Source: Nocardioides luteus
GTDB lineage: Bacteria; Actinomycetota; Actinomycetes; Propionibacteriales; Nocardioidaceae
Direction: 5' to 3'
Assembly (NCBI RefSeq): GCF_015752315.1
Contig: NZ_JADOVJ010000001.1
Coordinates: 558,001-622,000, forward strand
DNA length: 64,000 nt
How positions within the stretch are numbered: the stretch's first letter is position 1; each line of letters starts with the position of its first letter. The translations under genes were made by a program, and so were the position numbers. The notes beneath the pieces are model-generated. The model saw nothing but the letters and a program-made list of their open reading frames with translations. It did not search any database and was not told where the DNA came from. Shown here piece after piece: positions 9,485-16,749 of the stretch.

Positions 9485-9496
9485 TTGGACGTCCAA
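9485..9496. promoter_or_regulatory. Perfect 12-bp palindrome upstream of icmF
   Basis: TTGGACGTCCAA is exactly self-complementary and lies 24 bp upstream of the icmF start, where a repressor site would overlap the promoter. Form and size resemble TetR-family operators of acyl-CoA metabolism genes. No TetR gene lies in the window, so the regulator is unknown. Confidence 0.5.
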
Positions 9497-9561
9497 GTAT
9501 TTCCAGGATAGGTCGTGGATCACATACTCGCCAGTACGCGCGTACGTCTGGGCCCACGGCC

Positions 9562-11247
9562 TCACGTCGCGGCGTGCTCGGCCACCAGTTCCAGCGCGCG
9601 GGAGATGGCCTCCGGAGTCGTGCTGTGGATGCGGTCGTCGCGGCGCAGGTGGTCGGCGACCCCGAGGCGGGCCAGGATCTCGGCGTGCTCGGGAGAGATG
9701 CCCGAGATCATGACGACCTTGCCCCGTCGCTCGAGACGGGAGATGACCTCGTCCAAGACCTTCGCGCCGGTCGCGTCGATCGTGGTCACGCGGGACATCC
9801 TCAGCACCACGACTCGCACATCGGCGACCTCGGAGAGCTCGAGCAGGAAGCGGTGGGCGGCGGCGAAGAAGAGCGGTCCGTCGAAGCGGTAGACGACGAT
9901 GTGCTTCTTCAGCAGCTCGTGCTCCTCCTCCGAGTGCATCCCACGGGCCGGCCCGAACGGCTCGACCCGCTCGATGACCGCACTCCGGGCGACCTGCCGC
10001 AGGGCGTACAGGATGGAGACCAGCAGCCCCGCGATCACCGCGTCGACGAGATCGAAGACGACCGTGACGACGAAGGTGAGCACCAGGACGACCGCGTCGC
10101 CGCGGGTCGAGCGCAGCAGGGCGAGGACCGAGGCGACCTCGATCATGCGTACGCAGGTGGCCAGCAGCACGCCGGCGAGCGCCGCGAGCGGGATGTGCGA
10201 GACCAGACCGGCCAGCGCGCTCACGATCACCAGCAGGACCACCGCATGAGTGACAGCGGCCAGCTTGGAGCGCGCCCCGGCACGCACGTTGACGGCGGTG
10301 CGCGCGATCGCCGCCGTCGCGGGTACGCCGCCGAAGAACGGCACCGCGAGGTTGGCCAGCCCCTGGCCGATGAGCTCGCGGTCGGGATCGTGGGACTCGT
10401 CCACGGTCATCGAGTCGGCCACGGTCGCGCACAGCAGACTCTCCAGGGCAGACAGCGCGGCAACCGCCGCGGCCGCGGGGACCAGGGCGGTCAGCCCGGA
10501 GAGCGACACGAATCCAGCGCTCGGCGCGGGCAGGCCCGGCGGCAACTCGCCGATCCCTTCGACGGGTGACCACAGCCCGGCCACGGTGGCCAGCACGATC
10601 GCGACCAGAGACCACGGCACCGCCGGACGCCACCGCTGCGCGGCGAGGATGAACGCCGCCACCAGCACCGCCATCACCACGGGTGCCCACTGTGGCTGTC
10701 CGAGCCAGCGACGGACCACGTCGAGAGCGACCTGCCAGGTGTGCTCGAACTCGCCGCCGTCGATCCCGAACATCGCCGGCACCTGCTGCAGCCCGATCAC
10801 CACGGCGATCCCCACCGTGAATCCCTCGATCACCGGTATCGGCAGGTAGCGCACCAGCTTCCCGAGACCGAGCCCGGCGGCGATCAGCAGCATGATCCCC
10901 GCCAGCAGTCCGACCATCAGCACCCCGTCGCGGCCGAAGTCGTGGATGATCGGCACCAGCACGACCGTCATCGCCCCGGTCGGCCCGGAGACCTGCAGGT
11001 TCGAGCCGCCGAACACGGCCGCGACGATGCCTGCGACCACGGCCGTCACGATCCCGGCCGACGCTCCCATCCCGGAGGACACCCCGAACGCGAGCGCCAG
11101 CGGCAGTGCCACCACGGCGACCGTGACCCCGGCGACCAGGTCTCTCCTCGGATCCCGTCTGACCGCCTGCCAGTCCTCCCGGCCCGGCAGCAGGGCGACG
11201 CCGCGATCTCTCAGCCCCGCGAGCGACACCGACGACACGTCGACCAC
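9562..11247 (-). CDS. SulP family anion transporter with STAS domain
   Basis: A 561-residue SLC26/SulP permease. About residues 25-420 are hydrophobic, with the SulP signature region GVSSGMGASAGIVTA and NLQVSGPTGAMTVVLVPI. A C-terminal cytoplasmic STAS domain begins near residue 445 (YRFDGPLFFAAAHRF, then RMSRVTTIDATGAKVL). Family members move sulfate, bicarbonate or dicarboxylates; specificity is not visible. The GTG start directly abuts the TAG stop of the small upstream gene, so the two are one operon. The divergent ArsR-type gene beyond is the likely local regulator. Confidence 0.9.
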   Translation of the reverse strand: MVDVSSVSLAGLRDRGVALLPGREDWQAVRRDPRRDLVAGVTVAVVALPLALAFGVSSGMGASAGIVTAVVAGIVAAVFGGSNLQVSGPTGAMTVVLVPIIHDFGRDGVLMVGLLAGIMLLIAAGLGLGKLVRYLPIPVIEGFTVGIAVVIGLQQVPAMFGIDGGEFEHTWQVALDVVRRWLGQPQWAPVVMAVLVAAFILAAQRWRPAVPWSLVAIVLATVAGLWSPVEGIGELPPGLPAPSAGFVSLSGLTALVPAAAAVAALSALESLLCATVADSMTVDESHDPDRELIGQGLANLAVPFFGGVPATAAIARTAVNVRAGARSKLAAVTHAVVLLVIVSALAGLVSHIPLAALAGVLLATCVRMIEVASVLALLRSTRGDAVVLVLTFVVTVVFDLVDAVIAGLLVSILYALRQVARSAVIERVEPFGPARGMHSEEEHELLKKHIVVYRFDGPLFFAAAHRFLLELSEVADVRVVVLRMSRVTTIDATGAKVLDEVISRLERRGKVVMISGISPEHAEILARLGVADHLRRDDRIHSTTPEAISRALELVAEHAAT

Positions 11248-11487
11248 CTAGCCGTCCTCCGGGATCTGATCGGGATCGAACGGTGTGGTGTGGTGGCGCA
11301 GGATGCTCTGGTCCAGCGGGAGCGCGACGTGACGACGGATCCGCTTCCCGGTCGAGTCGGTCAGATAGAGCCACACGACGCCCGGAACGGCGGATCGGAT
11401 CAGGCGCACCCGGCACCGACGCAGCGGTGTTCCCGGGATGGTGATGACATCGCCGATCTCGATCCGACCGGCGCTCACGTTGGCCAC
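11248..11487 (-). CDS. Small uncharacterised protein upstream of SulP transporter
   Basis: A 79-residue protein I do not recognise. It looks beta-rich, with segments IEIGDVITIPG, CRVRLIRSAVPG and VVWLYLTD, basic in the middle and acidic at the C-terminus (PDQIPEDG). It has no signal peptide or membrane helix. The GTG start at 11487 is supported by AGGAG six nt upstream; an ATG-initiated extension reaching 11583 would swallow the operator region and is unlikely. Its stop touches the SulP start, so it may be a cytoplasmic partner of the transporter, which is inference only. Confidence 0.6.
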   Translation of the reverse strand: MANVSAGRIEIGDVITIPGTPLRRCRVRLIRSAVPGVVWLYLTDSTGKRIRRHVALPLDQSILRHHTTPFDPDQIPEDG

Positions 11488-11529
11488 TAGGTGCTCCTGA
11501 AGGTCGAGTGGCGAAATGAATCCAAGACA

Positions 11530-11543
11530 TGAAGATATCTTCA
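11530..11543. promoter_or_regulatory. Perfect 14-bp palindrome between SulP operon and arsR-type gene
   Basis: TGAAGATATCTTCA is exactly self-complementary. It lies 43 bp from the start of the SulP operon and 61 bp from the ArsR-type start, in a locally AT-rich divergent intergenic region. Size and AT content match ArsR/SmtB-type operators. It could serve both promoters. Confidence 0.6.
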
Positions 11544-11603
11544 AGTCATGTATCATAGTCCCATGCCGGACTTCCCGCTCCATCCCGTTCGACGGAGGAC
11601 TCG

Positions 11604-11936
11604 ATGAGCGTCCCGCTCTACCAGGCCAAGGCCCAGTTCTTCCGCACCCTCGGCCACCCCGCGCGGATCCGCATCCTGGAGCTCCTCGCCGAGCGCGACC
11701 ACGCCGTCCACGAGCTCCTGGAACGGATCGCGATCGAGCCCAGCAACCTGTCGCAGCAGCTCTCGGTGCTCCGGCGCACCTCGCTCGTGGCCTCCTACCG
11801 GCAAGGAAGCGAGGTCGTGTACTCCATCAGCATCCCCGAGGTCCGCGACCTCCTGTTCTCCGCACGCACCATCCTGTTCAACCTCGCCGAGACCCGCAGT
11901 GAGTTCGAGGACGAACTGACGGTCGCCGACGACTGA
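11604..11936 (+). CDS. ArsR-type winged-helix regulator without cysteines
   Basis: The 110-residue protein has the ArsR/SmtB winged helix: FFRTLGHPARIRILELL at residues 12-28, the recognition helix region NLSQQLSVLRR near 52, and the wing YRQGSEVVYSIS near 76. It contains no cysteine, so a classic thiolate metal site is absent; it may sense something else or use His/Asp ligands. GGAGGA lies 7 nt upstream of the ATG. It is divergent from the SulP operon across a perfect palindrome, which suggests it represses both itself and the transporter. Confidence 0.85.
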   Translation: MSVPLYQAKAQFFRTLGHPARIRILELLAERDHAVHELLERIAIEPSNLSQQLSVLRRTSLVASYRQGSEVVYSISIPEVRDLLFSARTILFNLAETRSEFEDELTVADD

Positions 11937-11977
11937 CGCCGACCCACCCGCCCGTGAGCAACATCGAAGAGAGTCTG

Positions 11978-12322
11978 ATGACCGACGCACTGCCCCCATG
12001 CCCGGAATGTTCCGAGGCCTACTCCTACGAGCAGGGCGCCCTGCTCGTCTGCCCGATGTGCGGACACGAGTGGAATCCCGAGGACACCGAGACCGTCGAT
12101 GCCGGGCAGATCACCGACGCCCACGGGACCCCGCTCGCCGATGGTGACTCGGTCACGGTGATCAAGGACCTGAAGGTCAAAGGGTCCTCCCTCGTCGTCA
12201 AGGTCGGCACCAAGGTCAAGAACATCCGCCTCGGCGACGGCTTCGGCGGCCACGACATCGACTGCAGGATCGACGGCATCGGGCCGATGCAGCTCAAGTC
12301 GGACTACGTCAAGAAGAGCTGA
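11978..12322 (+). CDS. yjdM: YjdM/PhnA-type zinc-ribbon protein
   Basis: The 114-residue protein has an N-terminal zinc ribbon (CPECSEAYSYE, then CPMCGHEWN) and a C-terminal SH3-like half with the family text GDSVTVIKDLKVKGSS and DCRIDGIGPM. It matches the YjdM (formerly PhnA) family throughout. The historical alkylphosphonate link of this family is not well supported, and its role is unknown. ATG 11978 gives the usual N-terminus (MTDALPPCPEC) and has AAGAGAG upstream; the GTG at 11954 adds eight residues not seen in the family. Confidence 0.88.
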   Translation: MTDALPPCPECSEAYSYEQGALLVCPMCGHEWNPEDTETVDAGQITDAHGTPLADGDSVTVIKDLKVKGSSLVVKVGTKVKNIRLGDGFGGHDIDCRIDGIGPMQLKSDYVKKS

Positions 12323-12327
12323 TCCTC

Positions 12328-12594
12328 GTGCACATCGAGCAGGTCAAGAAGTACGTCGCGTCCTCGTTGCTCTGCGCCGTCGTGCTCCTGCACTCCCTGG
12401 CGATGGCCGCGCTCGGCGCGACCGGTGCCGACAAGGGCGGCGCGCGCGAGGGTCTCTTCGTGATCTCGTTGCTTCTCGGCGTGATGGCCGTCGCCGGCGT
12501 ACGCCTGATCAACAGGCTCTCGCTGGCCACGCCCTGGTTTCTGCTGACGCCCGTGATCCCGCTGCTCGTCTACTACTTCGTGCTCTGGAGGTAG
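12328..12594 (+). CDS. Small membrane protein, unknown function
   Basis: An 88-residue protein starting at GTG just 5 bp after the yjdM stop, so probably co-transcribed with it. It has three hydrophobic segments: residues about 10-30 (SSLLCAVVLLHSLAMAALG), 43-60 (LFVISLLLGVMAVAGVRL) and 67-85 (TPWFLLTPVIPLLVYYFVLW). I recognise no family. No catalytic or ligand motif is evident. Confidence 0.65.
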   Translation: MHIEQVKKYVASSLLCAVVLLHSLAMAALGATGADKGGAREGLFVISLLLGVMAVAGVRLINRLSLATPWFLLTPVIPLLVYYFVLWR

Positions 12595-12619
12595 CCCGAC
12601 CCGGCGGCCACGCCACGTC

Positions 12620-13114
12620 CTAGTCGACCGTGTCCCCGGAGGCTGCGCGGAGCTGGCTGAGCAGCGCGGTCACGCCGGGTACGTCCTCGATCCCGGGCTT
12701 CTCGAAGACCTCGGTGTTGAGGGAGACCGTGGCCGCCTCGACCACCTCGCGTCCCGCGTCGGTGATGGCGGCGAGGACCACACGGCCGTCGGCGTCGGAG
12801 CGGCTGCGGCGTACGAAGCCCTGCTTCTCCAGCCGGGCGACCGCGCTGGTCACCGAGGCCGGGTGGACCTGGAGCCGGGAGCCCAGCTTGGCCATCGGGA
12901 GCTGGCCCTCCTGGGTGAAGGAGAGGAGGCGGAGCACCTCGTAGCGGGCGAAGGAGAGGTCGTGGGGGCGCAGCGCGGCATCGACGCGCTCCATGACGAG
13001 CTGGTGTACGCGCACGAGCGAGGTCACCAGCGCCATCCCGTCGGCAGCGTCGGCCCAGCCGTGCGCGATCCACTGCCGTTTCGCCTCGCGGATCGGATCC
13101 ATGCGGGTCAGCAT
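12620..13114 (-). CDS. MarR family transcriptional regulator
   Basis: A 164-residue MarR-type winged-helix protein: helix text HDLSFARYEVLRLLSF near 52, recognition region VHPASVTSAVARLEKQGFV near 82-100, and the wing arginine-aspartate motif RSRSDADGRVVLAAIT. These dimers usually repress efflux, aromatic catabolism or stress genes in response to phenolic ligands. The start could be ATG 13114 or the adjacent GTG 13117. It is followed at its 3' end by the convergent small membrane gene and preceded by an unrelated membrane protein gene on the same strand. Target genes are not evident. Confidence 0.85.
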   Translation of the reverse strand: MLTRMDPIREAKRQWIAHGWADAADGMALVTSLVRVHQLVMERVDAALRPHDLSFARYEVLRLLSFTQEGQLPMAKLGSRLQVHPASVTSAVARLEKQGFVRRSRSDADGRVVLAAITDAGREVVEAATVSLNTEVFEKPGIEDVPGVTALLSQLRAASGDTVD

Positions 13115-13139
13115 CACACAGATTGTCCCGACGACATGG

Positions 13140-13691
13140 TCAAGACGGCGAGCCGAAGGTGCCCATCAGGTTGAGGATCACGGCCACGCCGATGACCGTC
13201 GCGATCACCGAGAGGGTCACGACGAGGCCCACGGCGACGGAGAAGCCCGCCCCCTCGTGCCGCGCGCCGCGCTGCTGCAGCGCGTAGAGCCGGGCGACGC
13301 TGGTGATCAGCGTGCGGCCCTCCTCGGCGTCGAAGCGGAACTGGTCCAGGTCGGGGACCGCCGCGGGGTCGTGCACGGTCCACACGCCCTGATCGGTCTG
13401 GTCGTCGTCGGCCTCGATGCGGCGTACGCCGGTCTTCTGGGTGTGCGGCACGTCGCCGAACCAGACGAGGCTGCGGGTGTCCTCGATGATCGCGTAGGAG
13501 CTCCGGGTCGGCATCGACACGTGGTAGGTGAAGACCCAGTTCAGCTTGGCGGCCAGCAACGTGGGGTGCCAGCGCTCGTCGGCCAGGTCGAGCTCGACGT
13601 CGAACCCGCGCGCCGTCTCGGTCGCCTTGTAGGGCGTGCCGTCGCACACGCGCGCGACATGGTCGAAGAAAGGCCTCGCATGAGGGGACAC
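13140..13691 (-). CDS. Hypothetical C-terminally anchored membrane protein
   Basis: A 183-residue protein of unknown family. The first 145 residues look soluble and mixed alpha/beta (for example HPTLLAAKLNWVFTYHVSMP, SSYAIIEDTRSLVWFGDVPH). A single hydrophobic helix lies near the C-terminus at about residues 149-176 (SVAVGLVVTLSVIATVIGV). The topology suggests a tail-anchored protein facing the cytoplasm. Start is a GTG with a weak upstream site. It is in tandem with the MarR gene 25 bp away, but no functional link can be read. Confidence 0.6.
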   Translation of the reverse strand: MSPHARPFFDHVARVCDGTPYKATETARGFDVELDLADERWHPTLLAAKLNWVFTYHVSMPTRSSYAIIEDTRSLVWFGDVPHTQKTGVRRIEADDDQTDQGVWTVHDPAAVPDLDQFRFDAEEGRTLITSVARLYALQQRGARHEGAGFSVAVGLVVTLSVIATVIGVAVILNLMGTFGSPS

Positions 13692-13728
13692 GACTCAAGA
13701 GGTTATCGGTTCCGGGGACTCCGTGGGC

Positions 13729-14055
13729 TCACTCCGTGGCGTTGGGCGGCACGTCGATCTTGAAGTGGACACGGCCACCGTCGACGTCGTCGACGGTGAT
13801 GATCGCGTCGTACTTCTCGCCCTCGGAGGTGAGGACGCAGGTCATCTCGGTGCCGACCTTGCCCTCGAGGTCGCCGGGGCAGTCGAGGCCCTCGGGGGTC
13901 ACGCCGATGGCGTTGGTGAGCTGCTCGGTCGCGATCCGCTCGACCGTCTTCTCCTGCACGTAGTCCTTGCCCGAACCGCAGGCCGTCAGGGCGAGCGACA
14001 GCGCCAGCAGAGCCGCGCCGGTCATGGCGCCCGAGAAGGCGCGGGTGCGTGTCAT
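13729..14055 (-). CDS. DUF4333-type lipoprotein
   Basis: The 108-residue protein has a lipoprotein signal: n-region arginines, a hydrophobic core and the lipobox LTAC with Cys26. The mature part has the actinobacterial DUF4333 pattern: a conserved Cys in GLDCPGDL, Cys in MTCVLT, and DAIITVDDVDGG. Function is unknown; the protein should be anchored on the outer face of the membrane. The promoter looks leaderless: TAGGCT lies 6 nt upstream of the ATG. Confidence 0.78.
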   Translation of the reverse strand: MTRTRAFSGAMTGAALLALSLALTACGSGKDYVQEKTVERIATEQLTNAIGVTPEGLDCPGDLEGKVGTEMTCVLTSEGEKYDAIITVDDVDGGRVHFKIDVPPNATE

Positions 14056-14061
14056 GGGCTC

Positions 14062-14067
14062 AGCCTA
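14062..14067 (-). promoter_or_regulatory. Likely leaderless -10 element of DUF4333 gene
   Basis: On the minus strand TAGGCT is separated from the ATG at 14055 by GAGCCC (6 nt) and no ribosome-binding site is present. This spacing fits transcription starting at or next to the start codon, which is common in actinobacteria. Confidence 0.4.
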
Positions 14068-14124
14068 GGGGTAGGCAAAGACCGGACAGACGTACGCCGC
14101 ACCACCTCGGGCGCCGCAGGGCCG

Positions 14125-15024
14125 TCAGCCCACCGGCGTGAAGTCGCGCGCCCCGATGAACGAGGGCCGCGGCCTCGGGGCCGAGAACGGCTCGACCGCC
14201 GTGTTCTCCACGCTGTTGAACACCAGGAAGACGTTCGAGCGCGGGTACGGCGTGATGTTGCCGTTGGAGCCGTGCATGCAGTTGCAGTCGAACATGACCG
14301 CGCTGCCGGCAGCACCGGCCAGCACGTCGATCCCGTAGACGTTCGCCATCTTCGTGATCGTCTCCTGGTCCGGGGTGCCCGCGCCCTGCATCACCAGCGA
14401 GGACTTGTAGTTGTCCTCGGGAGTGGCGCCGCCGCACGAGACGTACGTCCGGTGCGTCCCGGGCATGATCATCAGCGGCCCGTTGAAGGAGTGGTTGTCG
14501 GTCAGCGAGATGGAGATGCTGACCGTCCGCATCCGGGGCAGGCCGTCCTCGGCGTGCCAGGTCTCGAAGTCGGAGTGCCAGTAGAAGTCGCCGCCGCCGA
14601 AGCCGGGCTTGAGGTTGATCCGGCTCTGGTGGATGTAGACGTCCGAGCCGAGGATCTGCCGGGCGCGGCCGACCACGCGTGGGTCGGCCGCCAGCCGGGC
14701 GACGACGTCGCTGGTGCGGTGCACCTCGAAGATCGAGCGCACCTCCTGGGAGGAGGACTCGATGATCGTGCGTTCGTCGGCCCGGGTCTCCGGGTCGTTG
14801 CTGAGCCGACGCAGCTCGGCGCGGAGCTCCTCGACCTCCTCGGGGGTGATGAGGTCGGGCACGGTCAGGTAGCCGCGCTCGTCGTAGGAGTCGAGCGTCT
14901 GCTGGTCGATCGGCCCGTCGGCGGCCGTACCCCAGACGACCTGGTCCTGCCGGGGGAGCACGGAGAAGCCGTCCTCGAGGCGGGTGGGGTACACGTCCTC
15001 GGCGTGTTCGGTGGTAGCGGTCAT
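14125..15024 (-). CDS. ectD: Ectoine hydroxylase EctD
   Basis: The 299-residue Fe(II)/2-oxoglutarate dioxygenase shows the EctD signature FYWHSDFETWHAEDG, giving the first His and Asp iron ligands; the distal His is in NCMHGSNGNITPY. It hydroxylates ectoine to 5-hydroxyectoine. The gene is last in the ectAB-ectC-ectD operon, and its ATG overlaps the ectC stop. Length is normal for the family. Confidence 0.95.
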   Translation of the reverse strand: MTATTEHAEDVYPTRLEDGFSVLPRQDQVVWGTAADGPIDQQTLDSYDERGYLTVPDLITPEEVEELRAELRRLSNDPETRADERTIIESSSQEVRSIFEVHRTSDVVARLAADPRVVGRARQILGSDVYIHQSRINLKPGFGGGDFYWHSDFETWHAEDGLPRMRTVSISISLTDNHSFNGPLMIMPGTHRTYVSCGGATPEDNYKSSLVMQGAGTPDQETITKMANVYGIDVLAGAAGSAVMFDCNCMHGSNGNITPYPRSNVFLVFNSVENTAVEPFSAPRPRPSFIGARDFTPVG

Positions 15025-15437
15025 GCAGTTACCTCCTTGGTCTCGGTGAGGAGCGGGTAGACGCCGTCGGCGTCGTGCACCTCACGACCGGTGACAGGCG
15101 GGTTGAAGGTGCAGATCAGACGCAGGTCCGTCGTGGCGGTGACGGTGTGCTTGTCGTGCTTGTCGAGCAGGTAGCACATCCCGTCGCGGATCTCGTACGT
15201 CTCTCCCGTCTCGCGGTCGAGGAGCTCGCCCTCACCGCCGACGCAGTAGACGCACTCGATGTGGTTGGCGTACCAGAACTCATTCGTCGTCCCGGCCGGG
15301 ATGTTGGTCTCGTGGAAGGAGAAGCCGACGCCCTCGCGGGCCAGCACGATCCGGCGGCTGCGCCAGGCCCCGTGCTCGGACTCGACGCGTACGTCTCGGT
15401 CGGTGTCGTCGAGGTCTTCCAGATAGGTGACGCGCAT
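15021..15437 (-). CDS. ectC: L-ectoine synthase EctC
   Basis: The 138-residue cupin begins MRVTYLEDL as EctC proteins do, with the conserved blocks GVGFSFHETNIPAGT, EFWYANHIECVYCVGGEGEL and LDKHDKHTV. It cyclises N-gamma-acetyl-diaminobutyrate to ectoine in the cytoplasm. It follows the ectAB ORF by 28 bp and overlaps ectD by ATGA. Length matches the family. Confidence 0.96.
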   Translation of the reverse strand: MRVTYLEDLDDTDRDVRVESEHGAWRSRRIVLAREGVGFSFHETNIPAGTTNEFWYANHIECVYCVGGEGELLDRETGETYEIRDGMCYLLDKHDKHTVTATTDLRLICTFNPPVTGREVHDADGVYPLLTETKEVTA

Positions 15438-15465
15438 GTTCTCTCCGTTTCGGGTCTCGGGGCGG

Positions 15466-16749
15466 TCAGGCCGGGGTGCCGTCGCCGAGGACGGACGCGG
15501 TGGCCTCGTCGAGGACGTCCAGACCGCGCGCGAGCTCCTCGGAGGTGATGGTCAGCGGCGGCATCGTCTTGAGCACCTCGTCCTCGGGACCGGAGGTCTC
15601 GACCAGCAGGCCGTGCTCGTACGCCGCGGCCGCGATCTTCCCGGCCGAGCTGGCGTCCGGGAAGGCGATGCCGGTCAGGAGACCGCGACCGCGGACGGCC
15701 GCACCCTCGTACCGATCGGCGATCTTCGTCAGCCCCGTGCGCAGCTCGGCGGCCTTCGCCTGGACGTCCTTCTGGAAGGACTGGTCGGCCCAGTAGGTCT
15801 CCAGCGCCACCCGGGCGGTGACGAAGGCGAGGTTGTGGCCGCGGAAGGTGCCGTTGTGCTCGCCGGGCTCGAACTGGTCCAGATCGGGCCGGATCAGGGT
15901 CAGCGCCATCGGCAGGCCGAAGCCGGAGATCGACTTCGACAGGCAGACGATGTCGGGGGTGAATCCGGCCTCCTCGAAGCTGAAGAAGGTGCCGGTCCGG
16001 CCGCAGCCGGCCTGCACGTCGTCGAGGATCAGGATGATGTCGTGCTCGCGGCACAGGTCCGAGAGCGCCTTGAGCCACTCCAGCCGGGCGGCGCTGAGGC
16101 CGCCCTCGCCCTGGACGGACTCCACGATGATCGCGGCCGGCTTGTCGACGCCGGAGCCGCTGTCCTGGAGCACCCGCTCCAGCCACATGAAGTCGTCGAC
16201 GGCACCGTTGAAGTAGTCGTCGTACGGGATCTTCGAGCTGTTGGTCAGCGGGATGCCCGCGCCCCTGCGCTTCATCGAGTTGCCGGTCACCGACAGCGAG
16301 CCGAGGGTCATCCCGTGGAACGCGTTGGTGAAGGACAGCACGTGCTGGCGTCCCGTCGCCTTGCGGGCCAGCTTGAGAGCGGCCTCGACGGAGTTGGTCC
16401 CGGTCGGACCCGGGAACATCACCTTGTAGTCGAGGTTGCGCGGCTCGAGGATCAGGTCCGAGAAGGCCTGCAGGAAGTCCCGCTTGGCGCTGGTGTGCAT
16501 GTCCAGCGAGTGCACGATGCGGCCCTCGCGAAGATAGTCGAGCAGGGGATCGAGCAGCGCGGGGTTGTTGTGCCCGTAGTTGAGCGCGCCCGCTCCGGCG
16601 AAGAAGTCCAGGAACTCCCTCCCGTCCTCGCTGGTGACGGTGGAGCCCTGGGAGTGGGTCATCACCGCCGGCCAGCTGCGGCAGTAGCTGCGGACCTGTG
16701 ACTCGAGGGAGTCGAAGATCGCGGTGGCGGGTTCGGCGGTCGTCGTCAT
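15466..16749 (-). CDS. ectB: Internal in-frame ectB start within ectAB
   Basis: GGAGGT on the minus strand (complement of 16759-16764) lies 9 nt before ATG 16749 and 3 nt before ATG 16755. Starting at 16749 gives a 427-residue protein beginning MTTTAEPATAIFDSLE, which is the length and N-terminus expected of a free-standing EctB. Independent initiation is therefore likely even though EctA reads through. Confidence 0.7.
   Translation of the reverse strand: MTTTAEPATAIFDSLESQVRSYCRSWPAVMTHSQGSTVTSEDGREFLDFFAGAGALNYGHNNPALLDPLLDYLREGRIVHSLDMHTSAKRDFLQAFSDLILEPRNLDYKVMFPGPTGTNSVEAALKLARKATGRQHVLSFTNAFHGMTLGSLSVTGNSMKRRGAGIPLTNSSKIPYDDYFNGAVDDFMWLERVLQDSGSGVDKPAAIIVESVQGEGGLSAARLEWLKALSDLCREHDIILILDDVQAGCGRTGTFFSFEEAGFTPDIVCLSKSISGFGLPMALTLIRPDLDQFEPGEHNGTFRGHNLAFVTARVALETYWADQSFQKDVQAKAAELRTGLTKIADRYEGAAVRGRGLLTGIAFPDASSAGKIAAAAYEHGLLVETSGPEDEVLKTMPPLTITSEELARGLDVLDEATASVLGDGTPA

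Noticed and set aside
9534..9545. GTACGCGCGTAC palindrome as an operator
   Set aside because: CGTAC/GTACG words are very common throughout this sequence, so a short palindrome built from them is weak evidence; noted only in the icmF entry.
6969..9713. A 914-residue open frame on the plus strand opposite icmF
   Set aside because: It is antisense to a clear IcmF enzyme. The composition (Gly, Val, Asp, Arg, Glu repeats) is what reverse-strand frames give at high GC, and no domain is visible.
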